Positions 1 through 9,553 of a stretch of 23,025 nucleotides of DNA are shown one piece after another. A program made the translations under genes and the position numbers. How positions within the stretch are numbered: the stretch's first letter is position 1; each line of letters starts with the position of its first letter. Source of the stretch: DATARH01 sp036264235 (GTDB lineage Bacteria; Pseudomonadota; Alphaproteobacteria; ATCC43930; CGMCC-115725); assembly GCA_036264235.1 (NCBI GenBank), contig DATARH010000005.1:1-23025 (forward strand), written 5' to 3'. The notes beneath the pieces were generated by a model that was not told the origin of the DNA, searched no databases, and saw only the letters and a list, made by a program, of their open reading frames with translations.

Positions 1-1090
1 CCGGCCGCTCGACCCGAAGAGCTTCATCCAGAACGTGTCGACCGGCGATCAGCCGCGCTTCGGCGACTGGCGCCAGATCAATGCCCAGGCGCTGGTGACC
101 GGCGCGGTAAAAGGGGAGGGCGATGGCCGCTTCCGGGTCGAGTTCCGGCTGTGGGATGTCGGCGCCGAGGCGCAGCTCGCCGGGTTTGCCTATACAACGA
201 CGCGGCAGAATTGGCGTCGCATCGCCCACATCATCGCCGACGAGATCTACAAGCGGATCACCGGCGAGGACGGCTATTTCGATACCCGCATCGTCTATAT
301 CGCCGAGTCCGGGCCGGCCCAGGACCGGATCAAGCGCCTCGCGATAATGGACCAGGACGGCGCCAACAATCAGTACCTGACCGACGGCCGCTCGTTGGTG
401 CTGACGCCCCGCTTTTCGCCCTCGGCGCAGGAGATCACCTACCTGTCCTATGCCGGTAAGACGCCCCGCGTGTACCTGTTCAATATCGACAGCGGTCAGC
501 AGGAATCGATCGGCGATTTCCCGGGCATGACCTTCGCCCCGCGCTTCTCGCCGGACGGCAACCGGGTCGTGCTGAGCAAGGCCGAGAATGGTGCCACCAA
601 CATCTTCGTACTCGATCTGCGCACCCGCCGGCTGACCCGGTTGACCGACGGCAATTCGATCGACACGACGCCGTCCTATTCGCCCGACGCCAGCAAGATC
701 GTGTTCAATTCCGACCGCGGCGGCTCGCAGCAGCTTTATGTGATGAGCGGCGACGGCGGCGGCGCCAAGCGGATCAGCTTCGGCTCCGGCAAATACGGCA
801 CGCCAGTATGGTCGCCGCGCGGTGACAAGATCGCCTTCACCAAGATCGACGGCGGTTCGTTCTATATCGGCGTGATGAACCCGGACGGGTCGGGTGAGCG
901 GCTCCTGACCCAGGATTTTCTGGCTGAGGGACCGACCTGGGCGCCGAATGGCCGGGTCCTGATGTATTTCCGCGAAGCCAAGGGCGGGGCGCCGCGCCTG
1001 ATGACGATCGACCTCACCGGTTCGAACCAGCGCGAGGTGAAGACCCCGGGGGCCGCTTCCGATCCGGCCTGGTCGCCCTTGCTGCGCTGA
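1..1090 (+). CDS. tolB: TolB, Tol-Pal system beta-propeller protein (5' end missing)
   Basis: Periplasmic TolB binds Pal and links the inner-membrane TolQRA complex to the outer membrane during cell constriction. The frame is open from the window edge (first full codon at base 2), giving 362 visible residues ending in TGA at 1088-1090. The family is usually about 430-450 residues, so the signal peptide and part of the N-terminal domain lie outside. The visible N-terminal part, with RPLDPKSFIQ near the start, fits the TolB D1 domain. The remainder carries repeated propeller blades, each with an F/YSPDG-like motif (for example RFSPDGNRVV, SYSPDASKIV, WSPRGDKIAF) followed by a strand such as NIFVLDLRT or QLYVMSGDG. 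Pal and CpoB follow in the standard order. An internal GTG at 35 is only a codon within the gene. Identity is secure from family signature and neighbours. Confidence 0.97.
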   Translation, partial: RPLDPKSFIQNVSTGDQPRFGDWRQINAQALVTGAVKGEGDGRFRVEFRLWDVGAEAQLAGFAYTTTRQNWRRIAHIIADEIYKRITGEDGYFDTRIVYIAESGPAQDRIKRLAIMDQDGANNQYLTDGRSLVLTPRFSPSAQEITYLSYAGKTPRVYLFNIDSGQQESIGDFPGMTFAPRFSPDGNRVVLSKAENGATNIFVLDLRTRRLTRLTDGNSIDTTPSYSPDASKIVFNSDRGGSQQLYVMSGDGGGAKRISFGSGKYGTPVWSPRGDKIAFTKIDGGSFYIGVMNPDGSGERLLTQDFLAEGPTWAPNGRVLMYFREAKGGAPRLMTIDLTGSNQREVKTPGAASDPAWSPLLR

Positions 1091-1101
1091 CCGATTTTCG
1101 T

Positions 1102-1125
1102 TCGCCCTCTTCGGGGGAAGGGCGA
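1102..1125 (+). terminator. Hairpin after tolB, possible attenuator
   Basis: TCGCCCT and AGGGCGA form the arms of an imperfect stem with one bulge. It lies 11 bases after the tolB stop and is followed shortly by a TTTT run at 1131-1134. The T run does not abut the stem, so full termination is doubtful. It could tune the ratio of TolB to the more abundant Pal, or protect an mRNA end. Confidence 0.35.
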
Positions 1126-1193
1126 CCGACTTTTCATTCATTCGCCCCCTTTGATGACCGGCAAGGGCTTGCACTGTCCGGCCGGTCGCATCC

Positions 1194-1199
1194 AAGGAG
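1194..1199 (+). promoter_or_regulatory. Ribosome binding site deciding the pal start
   Basis: AAGGAG lies one base before the ATG at 1201 but seven bases before the second in-frame ATG at 1207. The second spacing is the normal one, so 1207 is preferred. The difference is only two residues. Confidence 0.6.
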
Positions 1200-1206
1200 C
1201 ATGCCG

Positions 1207-1695
1207 ATGCCTATTCGTTTCATTGCGATCGCCTTTGCGGTAATGGCTCTCGCCGCCTGCAGTAGCAGCAATCCCGATGCCGGAGCGGTTGCTCCGATCA
1301 CCGGCGGGCCCGGCGGCCTCGGCGGCGCGCGCGGCGGCCCTGGGTCGCAGCAGGACCTCGCCGAGACAGCCGGCGACCGCGTCTTCTTCGAATACGACAA
1401 GGCGGACATCTCATCCGAGGGGCGGCAAATCCTGGAGCGGCAGGCGCAATGGCTGCGGCGCTACCCCAATGTCACCGTGACAATCGAGGGCCACACCGAC
1501 GAGCGCGGCACCCGCGAGTACAACCTGGCGCTCGGCGAGCGCCGCGCCCAGGCGGTCAAGAATGTGTTGAGCGCGCTCGGCGTCCCGGCCGGGCGAATGC
1601 AGACGATCAGCTACGGCAAGGAGCGTCCGGCGGTGCCGCATTCCGACGATACGTCCTATGCACAGAACCGTCGCGGCGTGACGACCGTCAATTGA
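1207..1695 (+). CDS. pal: Pal, peptidoglycan-associated outer-membrane lipoprotein
   Basis: Pal is anchored in the outer membrane by lipid and binds peptidoglycan through an OmpA-like domain; TolB competes for it. The protein is 162 residues from the ATG at 1207 (164 from 1201). A hydrophobic signal peptide ends in the lipobox LAAC, with the lipidated Cys at residue 18. A Gly/Pro-rich linker follows, then the OmpA-like domain. It contains VFFEYDKADI and the diaminopimelate-binding signature GHTDERGTREYN with LGERRA. Length is normal. The last residues read NRRGVTTVN, while many Pal proteins end in a hydrophobic NRRAV-type strand; this is a small deviation. It sits 116 bases after tolB (116 to the chosen start) and before cpoB. 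Confidence 0.96.
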   Translation: MPIRFIAIAFAVMALAACSSSNPDAGAVAPITGGPGGLGGARGGPGSQQDLAETAGDRVFFEYDKADISSEGRQILERQAQWLRRYPNVTVTIEGHTDERGTREYNLALGERRAQAVKNVLSALGVPAGRMQTISYGKERPAVPHSDDTSYAQNRRGVTTVN

Positions 1696-1740
1696 CTTTG
1701 GCCTCGGAGATTCGCGCGACGGGCGCCCTCTTTTTGCCCA

Positions 1741-1764
1741 AAACGCCGGCTACTAGCGGCGTTT
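1741..1764 (+). repeat. Perfect 8-bp inverted repeat between pal and cpoB
   Basis: AAACGCCG (1741-1748) and CGGCGTTT (1757-1764) pair perfectly around the 8-base loop GCTACTAG. It is followed by CGGTTAG, not a T tract, so it is not a canonical intrinsic terminator. Its place between the lipoprotein gene and cpoB suits an mRNA processing or stabilising hairpin, or partial attenuation. Confidence 0.5.
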
Positions 1765-1797
1765 CGGTTAGAGTCGCCCGTTTCGCGAGGCCCATTC

Positions 1798-2817
1798 ATG
1801 GTTTGGCATCCCATTTGGCGGTGTGCCCGGTTCGCACTGCACCTTGGCCTTCTGATCATCGCCGCCCTTCCGGCGGCGGCTCAGGATCGTTCGACGCAGG
1901 AGCGGATCGACCGGCTCGAACGCGACCTCAACATGCTGCAGCGGCAGGTCTATCGCGGCGCTCCGGCGCCGACGGGCGGTGATGCGGGAGCGGCGGTCGG
2001 CATGGAGCTGCGCCTAAACCGGATCGAAGATCAGATGCGCGACCTGACCGGCCGGGTCGAGGAATACACCAACCAGATCGAGCAACTGCACGCGCGCATC
2101 GAGCAGATCAACAATGATGTCGGCGCGCGCTTCGGCGACGGTACGCCGTCGGGCGGCCCGGTGGTCTCGGCTGGTCCGCCGCCAGGCCGCTCGGCGTCGC
2201 CCGCAGGGTTTCCTCCAGGCCCCCCGCCGCGCTCGCTGTCCGATCGTGACGATTTCCCGCCGCCGCCGTCTGGCGCGGGCCCACCTTCTGGACGCGGCGG
2301 CGCGGGTCCAGCGCCGATCTTCGGCACACTAACGCCACCCGGGTCGGCGCCGTCGCCGGGCTCCCCCGTCGCCCCGCCATCGGAGCTGGCAAGCGCCGGC
2401 GAAGGGAATCCCGGCAGGTTGATGCCGAGCGGTTCGGCGACCGACCAGTACAACCGCGCTTTCGGCCTGCTGAAACAGGCCGACTACCCGGCCGCCGAGG
2501 TCGCGCTGCGCGCCTTCATCGAACAGCATCCAAACGACCCGATGGCCGGCAACGCGACATACTGGCTCGGCGACACCTATTTCGCCCGCGGCCGGTATCC
2601 CGATGCGGCCCGAGTCTTCGCCGAGGTCTACAAGCGCTATCCGAAGAGCGTGAAGGCGCCTGAGGCGCTGCTGAAACTCGGCATGTCGCTCGGCGAGGCC
2701 AACCAGAAACAGAACGCCTGCGTCGCGCTGGCGCAGCTCGACCAGGCTTTCCCGCATGCCGCCGGCAACGTCAAGCAGCAGGCCGCGGCGCAAAAGAAGC
2801 GACTCGGCTGCGGCTGA
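1798..2817 (+). CDS. cpoB: CpoB/YbgF, Tol-Pal-associated periplasmic protein
   Basis: CpoB (YbgF) is a periplasmic protein that links Tol-driven outer-membrane constriction to septal peptidoglycan synthesis. The 339-residue product starts with a signal peptide ending near residue 28 (LPAAA-QD). A coiled-coil trimerisation segment spans about 34-110, with regular leucines as in RIDRLERDLNML. A very Pro/Gly/Ser-rich linker covers about 113-213. C-terminal TPR repeats cover about 214-335, with FGLLKQADYPAAEVALRAF, YWLGDTYFARGRYPDAARVF and a third helix pair. The domain order matches the family; the linker of about 100 residues is longer than in E. coli. Upstream GCGAGG with seven-base spacing supports the ATG at 1798. 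The stop lies four bases before tilS. Confidence 0.95.
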   Translation: MVWHPIWRCARFALHLGLLIIAALPAAAQDRSTQERIDRLERDLNMLQRQVYRGAPAPTGGDAGAAVGMELRLNRIEDQMRDLTGRVEEYTNQIEQLHARIEQINNDVGARFGDGTPSGGPVVSAGPPPGRSASPAGFPPGPPPRSLSDRDDFPPPPSGAGPPSGRGGAGPAPIFGTLTPPGSAPSPGSPVAPPSELASAGEGNPGRLMPSGSATDQYNRAFGLLKQADYPAAEVALRAFIEQHPNDPMAGNATYWLGDTYFARGRYPDAARVFAEVYKRYPKSVKAPEALLKLGMSLGEANQKQNACVALAQLDQAFPHAAGNVKQQAAAQKKRLGCG

Positions 2818-2821
2818 TCCC

Positions 2822-4105
2822 ATGGGCGCGTCCGCGCCGCTGACGACAGACGAATTCACCAAGCGGCTCGATCGGATCGGTGGGTTCGAACCACGCCCTA
2901 TCATTGCGGTTGCGCTGTCGGGCGGACCCGACAGCATGGCGCTGGCGATCCTTGCCCATTGCTGGGCTCGCGACCGCGGCGGCGCCGTCCAGGCGCTGAC
3001 CGTCGATCACGGATTGCGACCGGAGAGTCTGGCCGAGGCGCGCCAGGTTGCGGCGTGGCTCGCGGTTCGCGGCATCGCGCACGAGACGCTGGTCTGGGCC
3101 GTTGACAAGCCGAAGAGCGGTATCCAGGAGGCGGCGCGGGCGGCGCGCTATCGGTTGCTCGCTGGCTGGTGCGCTGCCCATGGCGTCTTACATCTGCTGA
3201 CGGCACATCAGCGCGAGGACCAGGCCGAGACCTATCTGATCCGGCGCCGCGCCGGCAGCGGCGTGGACGGGCTCGCCGGCATGTCGGTGGTTCGGGAATT
3301 GGCCGGCTGCCGCTTGCTGCGGCCGCTGCTCGATGTGCCGCGAGTACGACTGGTGGCTTTCCTGACCGAAGAGCGCCAGCCGTTCCTCGACGACCCGAGC
3401 AATCGCAACCCGAGTTACGAACGCACTCGGCTCCGCAGCCAGACGGATGCCTCGATCGGCGCGGCAATCTCGGAGACGCAGCACTGCGCGTCGGTGCGGA
3501 TCGATCGCGAGACCGCGCTGGACGCGCTGCTGGCGCGCAGCGTCGGTTTGCATCCGGCCGGCTTCGCGGTCCTCGATCGGGAGGCGATCGGTGCCACTCC
3601 GGACGACATCGCGGAGCGGCTGCTCGCGCGGGTGGCGGCGTGCATTGGCGCCCTGCATTATCCGCCGCGCCGCGACCGCATCGCTCGCCTGCGCCAGGCG
3701 CTTGTTGCCGCGCCCGAACGGGCCCGCACCCTCGGGGGCTGCCGTTTCCTGTTATGGCGCGGCCGCATCCTGGTGCTGCGCGAGCTCGCAGCCGCGGCCC
3801 CGCCGGTGCGGCTTAATGCCGGGGAAGAGGTTTGGTGGGACCGCCGCTTTGCTGTCAGCCTGCCGGCTGCGACGCCCGCATCGCTGACGCTCGGCTACCT
3901 CGGATCGCGCGGCTGTCCGGATGGCGAGCAGCCCGCCACATTGCCCCGCCTGCTGCGGCCGATCCTGCCGGCGGTGTGGGACGAAAGCGGTCGCGTCTCG
4001 ATCCCGCATCTCGCATCCGGCGATGACCGGGGTTGGGCGGGCGACTTGCGCATCGCGTTCCGTCCGGCAAATCCGCTAACCGGTGCCGGCTTTACTGTTG
4101 TTTAA
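2822..4105 (+). CDS. tilS: TilS, tRNA(Ile)-lysidine synthase
   Basis: TilS uses ATP to attach lysine to C34 of the CAU-anticodon tRNA-Ile, so that AUA is read as isoleucine; it is essential in most bacteria. The ATG at 2822 gives 427 residues. The N-terminal PP-loop motif SGGPDS is at residues 33-38, followed by TVDHGLRPES. Further family blocks are IQEAARAARYRLL, LLTAHQREDQAET, RAGSGVDGLAGM, RPLLDV and FLDDPSNRNP. A longer reading from 2756 would overlap cpoB by 62 bases and adds a low-complexity tail with no family match, so it was rejected. There is no strong ribosome binding site; with four bases between the genes, coupling to cpoB translation is likely. The C-terminal third is diverged but normal in length. 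Confidence 0.93.
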   Translation: MGASAPLTTDEFTKRLDRIGGFEPRPIIAVALSGGPDSMALAILAHCWARDRGGAVQALTVDHGLRPESLAEARQVAAWLAVRGIAHETLVWAVDKPKSGIQEAARAARYRLLAGWCAAHGVLHLLTAHQREDQAETYLIRRRAGSGVDGLAGMSVVRELAGCRLLRPLLDVPRVRLVAFLTEERQPFLDDPSNRNPSYERTRLRSQTDASIGAAISETQHCASVRIDRETALDALLARSVGLHPAGFAVLDREAIGATPDDIAERLLARVAACIGALHYPPRRDRIARLRQALVAAPERARTLGGCRFLLWRGRILVLRELAAAAPPVRLNAGEEVWWDRRFAVSLPAATPASLTLGYLGSRGCPDGEQPATLPRLLRPILPAVWDESGRVSIPHLASGDDRGWAGDLRIAFRPANPLTGAGFTVV

Positions 4106-4217
4106 TGGCGGCGGCGTCCTATCTTTTTGCTGGCGCGGAGCCTGCGGAACGGCCGAGACGTCTCCCGCGGTTCGGGCCCCGGCGGTGCGTGCGGGGCGGT
4201 AGGGAAAGGCCATCAGC

Positions 4218-6146
<1,929 letters not shown>

Positions 6147-6257
6147 TCGAGCCTGTCCCCCGCGACTTGATGCGCTGAGAGTGTTTATCGGCTAGAACCT
6201 GCTGTGCCCGGCGGCTGCCGGCGCAGGGGGTATGGATCAGTGGGGAGACCGGGCCGT

Positions 6258-7640
6258 ATGGCACGGAAATTGTTCGGGACAGACGGGGTTCGCGGCACCG
6301 CCAATATCGAGCCGATGACGCCCGAAACCGCCCTCAAGATCGCGATGGCGGTCGGCGAGTGCTTCCAGAACGGCAATCACAAGCACCTCGTCGTGATTGG
6401 CAAGGATACCAGGCTTTCCGGCTATATGCTGGAGCCGGCGCTGACTGCCGGCTTTATCACGATGGGTATGGACGTGGTGCTGGTCGGCCCGCTGCCGACC
6501 CCGGCGATCGCGATGCTGACGCGCAGCCTGCGCGCCGATATCGGCGTCGTTATTTCCGCCTCGCACAATCCTTTTGACGACAACGGCATCAAGCTGTTTG
6601 GGCCGGACGGCTACAAACTGTCCGACGGCCTCGAACGCAAGGTCGAGGCCTGCATCGAGAAGGGGCCGACGCGGCGGGCGGCGCCGGGCGATCTCGGCCG
6701 CGCCAAGCGTCTCGACGACGCTGGTGGCCGCTATATCGAATTCGTCAAGCAGAGCTTCCCGAAGGGGCTTCGCCTCGACGGGCTGCGCGTCGTCGTCGAT
6801 TGCGCCAACGGCGCCGCCTATCGGGTCGCGCCGACCGTGTTCTGGGAACTGGGCGCCGAGGTCTTCCCGATCGGGGTCAACCCCGATGGCTTCAACATCA
6901 ACCGGGAATGCGGCGCGCTTGCGCCCGAGCATTTGCGCCAGGAGGTGCTCGCCCGCCGCGCCGATATCGGCATTGCGGTCGATGGCGATGCCGACCGGCT
7001 GATCGTCGCCGACGAGCGCGGCGTGATCCTCGATGGCGACCAGCTGATGGCGCTGATCGCGACCTCGCTGTCGCGCAGCGACCGGCTGTCGGGCGGCGGC
7101 GTCGTCGCGACGGTAATGTCGAACCTCGGATTGGAACGCTATCTTGCGGCCGAGAGGTTGGTGCTGCACCGTACTGCGGTCGGCGACCGCTATGTCGTCG
7201 AGAAGATGCTGGCGCTCGGCTGCAATCTCGGCGGCGAGCAGTCGGGCCATCTGATCCTCAGCGATTATGCGACGACCGGTGACGGGCTGATCGCAGCACT
7301 GCAGGTGCTGGCCGCGATCGTCGAGACCGGGCGGCGCGCCAGCGAGGTCTGCCGCGTCTTCGAACCGATCCCGCAGCTGTTGCGCAATGTCCGCTTCGGC
7401 CGCGGCCGGCCCCTTGAAACCAAGGCGGTCAAGCGCGCGATTGCTGCCGCGGAGGCGCGGCTCGGCAGCGGCGGCCGGTTGGTGATCCGCAATTCCGGCA
7501 CCGAGCCGGTGATCCGCGTCATGGCGCAAGGCGAGGACGAGGCGCTCTTGGCCAGCGTCGTCGGCGATATCTGCGATGCGATCGTCGCCGCGACGGCGCA
7601 TCTCGAAGAGTCCGGCCCGGCGGTGCGGGCCGCCGAATAG
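6258..7640 (+). CDS. glmM: GlmM, phosphoglucosamine mutase
   Basis: GlmM converts glucosamine-6-phosphate to glucosamine-1-phosphate on the route to UDP-GlcNAc, and so to peptidoglycan and lipopolysaccharide. The ATG at 6258 gives 460 residues beginning MARKLFGTDGVRGTAN, the family N terminus. The phosphorylated active-site serine is S102 in the motif ISASHNPFDDNGIK. The magnesium loop DGDADR is at 242-247, the sugar-binding motif GGEQSGH follows, and the C-terminal phosphate-binding loop reads RNSGTEPVIRVM. An upstream GTG at 6204 was rejected because it adds residues outside the conserved start. GGGGAG upstream at about ten bases is an acceptable ribosome binding site. All key residues are present. 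Confidence 0.97.
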   Translation: MARKLFGTDGVRGTANIEPMTPETALKIAMAVGECFQNGNHKHLVVIGKDTRLSGYMLEPALTAGFITMGMDVVLVGPLPTPAIAMLTRSLRADIGVVISASHNPFDDNGIKLFGPDGYKLSDGLERKVEACIEKGPTRRAAPGDLGRAKRLDDAGGRYIEFVKQSFPKGLRLDGLRVVVDCANGAAYRVAPTVFWELGAEVFPIGVNPDGFNINRECGALAPEHLRQEVLARRADIGIAVDGDADRLIVADERGVILDGDQLMALIATSLSRSDRLSGGGVVATVMSNLGLERYLAAERLVLHRTAVGDRYVVEKMLALGCNLGGEQSGHLILSDYATTGDGLIAALQVLAAIVETGRRASEVCRVFEPIPQLLRNVRFGRGRPLETKAVKRAIAAAEARLGSGGRLVIRNSGTEPVIRVMAQGEDEALLASVVGDICDAIVAATAHLEESGPAVRAAE

Positions 7641-7652
7641 CGCGGTGAACCG

Positions 7653-8453
7653 GTGAAGGGTCGCGTTCTGATCGTCGCCGGCTCCGATTCCGGTGGCGGC
7701 GCCGGCATTCAGGCCGACATCAAGACCGTGACGATGCTTGACGCCTTCGCCGCCACCGCGGTGACGGCGTTGACCGCGCAGAACACCGAGGGTGTCTTCG
7801 GCGTCGTGCCGATCGCCCCCGAATTCATCCGGCAGCAGATTGCGGTCGTGCTGGACGACATCGGCGCCGACGCGATCAAGACCGGCATGCTGCACGATGC
7901 TGCCGTTATCGAAACCGTCGCGGCGGTACTGTCCGAGAAGGCGACCGCGGTCCCGTTAGTGCTCGATCCGGTCATGATCGCCAAGGGTGGCGCGCCGCTG
8001 ATCGAGCCCGGCGCGATCGACGCACTGAAACGCCTTCTGGTGCCGCGCGCCGCGGTGTTGACCCCGAACCTGCCCGAAGCCGAGGTGCTGATCGGCGGCT
8101 CGATTGCGGGCCTCGATCAAATGAAGGAAGCGGCGCGGGCTTTGCTGCGGCTCGGCTGCCGCGCTGTCTTGCTGAAGGGCGGCCACCTAGCCGGCGATAC
8201 CGTCTATGACGTGCTGGCGACCACCGCCGGGCAGCGCCTGTGGCAGAGCCCGCGCATCGACACCCGACATACGCATGGCACCGGCTGCACCCTGGCTTCG
8301 GGAATCGCGGCCGGCATCGCGCAGGGGATGGCGGTCGAGGCCGCGGTCGAGCGCGCCCGCGATTATGTGCAGCGCGCGATTGCCGGCGCGCCGGGGCTAG
8401 GCCGCGGCCATGGCCCGCTCGATCATGCGCATCCCTTGCACGCAGATCCGTGA
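7653..8453 (+). CDS. thiD: ThiD, hydroxymethylpyrimidine (phosphate) kinase
   Basis: ThiD phosphorylates 4-amino-5-hydroxymethyl-2-methylpyrimidine twice to give the pyrimidine half of thiamine diphosphate. The GTG start, 12 bases after glmM, gives 266 residues, the normal size. The N terminus has the ribokinase-fold pyrimidine site VAGSDSGGGAGIQADIKT. Other blocks are ALTAQNTEGV, KTGMLHDAAVIE, VLDPVMIAKGG, LTPNLPEAEVL and LLKGGH. The C-terminal HTHGTGCTLASGIAAG carries the anion hole and catalytic Cys at about residue 212. No thiamine riboswitch is visible upstream, and the short gap suggests transcription with glmM, so it is probably not regulated by thiamine here. The last 20 residues (GRGHGPLDHAHPLHADP) match a common family tail. 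Confidence 0.95.
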   Translation: MKGRVLIVAGSDSGGGAGIQADIKTVTMLDAFAATAVTALTAQNTEGVFGVVPIAPEFIRQQIAVVLDDIGADAIKTGMLHDAAVIETVAAVLSEKATAVPLVLDPVMIAKGGAPLIEPGAIDALKRLLVPRAAVLTPNLPEAEVLIGGSIAGLDQMKEAARALLRLGCRAVLLKGGHLAGDTVYDVLATTAGQRLWQSPRIDTRHTHGTGCTLASGIAAGIAQGMAVEAAVERARDYVQRAIAGAPGLGRGHGPLDHAHPLHADP

Positions 8454-8511
8454 ATTGACGGAGGGCGCGGCGGCTGGGACTGTGCCGGCCCCCCACCATG
8501 AAGGTAATCGA

Positions 8512-9480
8512 GTGACCAAGTTCCTGTTAGGCCTGTACGGGCTCGCCTTGACGCTGCAATCCGCAGCCGCCTTCGCCGAGCCGATCAAGATCGGGCTGAT
8601 GGGCCCGGCGCCGCCGCCGGCTCTCGCCTCGGTGGGCGACGGACTCGCCGCTGCATTGGCCCAGCGTGGTCTCGCCCGCGACCGCGACTTCACCTTCGCG
8701 CTCCGTTCTGCCGACGGCAAGGTCGAGCGCCTGCCGACGCTCGCTAGGGAGCTGGTGGATGCGCACGTCGCGGTGATAGTCACCAGCAGCTATCCGGCGG
8801 TACGCGCGGCCGAGGACGCGACATCGACGATCCCGATCGTTTCCATCAACGCCGGTGAGCCGGTCGAGACCGGGCTCGCCGCGACCCTCGCCCATCCCGG
8901 TGGCAATGTGACCGGCCTATCGGATATGTCGTCCGAGCTATCGGCAAAGCGGCTGGAGTTGTTGCGCCTTGCCGTACCCGGGATGAAGCGGGTCGCGATG
9001 TTGTGGAACACCGAAGATCTCGGGATGTCAGGCCGGTACAAGGCCGCCTCTGCCGGGGCGACGACTATGGGTATCGCGGTCCAGGCGCTGGGCGTGCGCG
9101 AGCCGGACGATTTCACCGTGGCCTTCGACGCGATGAACCGCGAGAAGCCTGACGGCATCCTGATGGTCACCGACATCCTGACCATCCTCAATCGCAAGCG
9201 GGTGTTCGAGTTCGCGGCCGCCCACCATCTGCCGGCAATCTACGAATTTGATAATCTGGCGCGCGATGGCGGATTGATGTCGTACGGTGCCGATGGCAAG
9301 GAAGTATTGGCACGGGTCAGCGATCTGGTCGCGCGTATCCTGAAAGGGGCGAAACCGGCCGACCTGCCGTTCGAGCAGCCGACGCGCTTTGTATTTGTCG
9401 TCAATCGCAAGACGGCCGATTCTGAGGGCATCACGCTGCCGGCGTCGCTGCTCGAGCGGGCCGACGAGGTGATCGAATAG
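8512..9480 (+). CDS. ABC transporter substrate-binding protein, TrpX-like (ABC_sub_bind family)
   Basis: This is a predicted periplasmic solute receptor of the two-lobe type named for TrpX. The chosen GTG at 8512 is preceded by AAGG at seven bases and opens directly with a Sec signal peptide (MTKFLLGLYGLALTLQSAAA, cleavage after AFA at residue 22). An earlier ATG at 8410 would place about 34 hydrophilic residues before the signal and overlap thiD, so it was rejected. The mature part has family blocks such as PIKIGLMG, IVTSSYPAVRAAEDATSTIPIV, LAHPGGNVTGLSDMS, KRLELLRLAVPGMKRVAMLWN and GGLMSYGADGKE. No permease or ATPase gene is adjacent, so the ligand cannot be assigned. A TTGACG at 8455-8460 could be a -35 element, but no convincing -10 accompanies it. 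Confidence 0.85.
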   Translation: MTKFLLGLYGLALTLQSAAAFAEPIKIGLMGPAPPPALASVGDGLAAALAQRGLARDRDFTFALRSADGKVERLPTLARELVDAHVAVIVTSSYPAVRAAEDATSTIPIVSINAGEPVETGLAATLAHPGGNVTGLSDMSSELSAKRLELLRLAVPGMKRVAMLWNTEDLGMSGRYKAASAGATTMGIAVQALGVREPDDFTVAFDAMNREKPDGILMVTDILTILNRKRVFEFAAAHHLPAIYEFDNLARDGGLMSYGADGKEVLARVSDLVARILKGAKPADLPFEQPTRFVFVVNRKTADSEGITLPASLLERADEVIE

Positions 9481-9500
9481 GACGCACGAGAAGGTGCGTC
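9481..9500 (+). terminator. Hairpin directly after the binding-protein gene
   Basis: GACGCAC (9481-9487) and GTGCGTC (9494-9500) pair perfectly around a six-base loop and are followed by ATTTGG. The stem starts at the base after the stop codon. The short T run makes it a weak terminator or a 3' end stabiliser. Confidence 0.45.
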
Positions 9501-9553
9501 ATTTGGCATCTTGAGCTCTCACACTTCGAGTTGATCGCAAGACGGAGCCGGCG

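Noticed and set aside
2880..2892. tRNA T-loop-like string GGTTCGAACC
   Set aside because: It lies inside tilS coding sequence and has no acceptor, D or anticodon stem around it.
6237..7895. Long open frame antisense to glmM and thiD
   Set aside because: It spans two certain genes on the other strand and its translation shows no family features.
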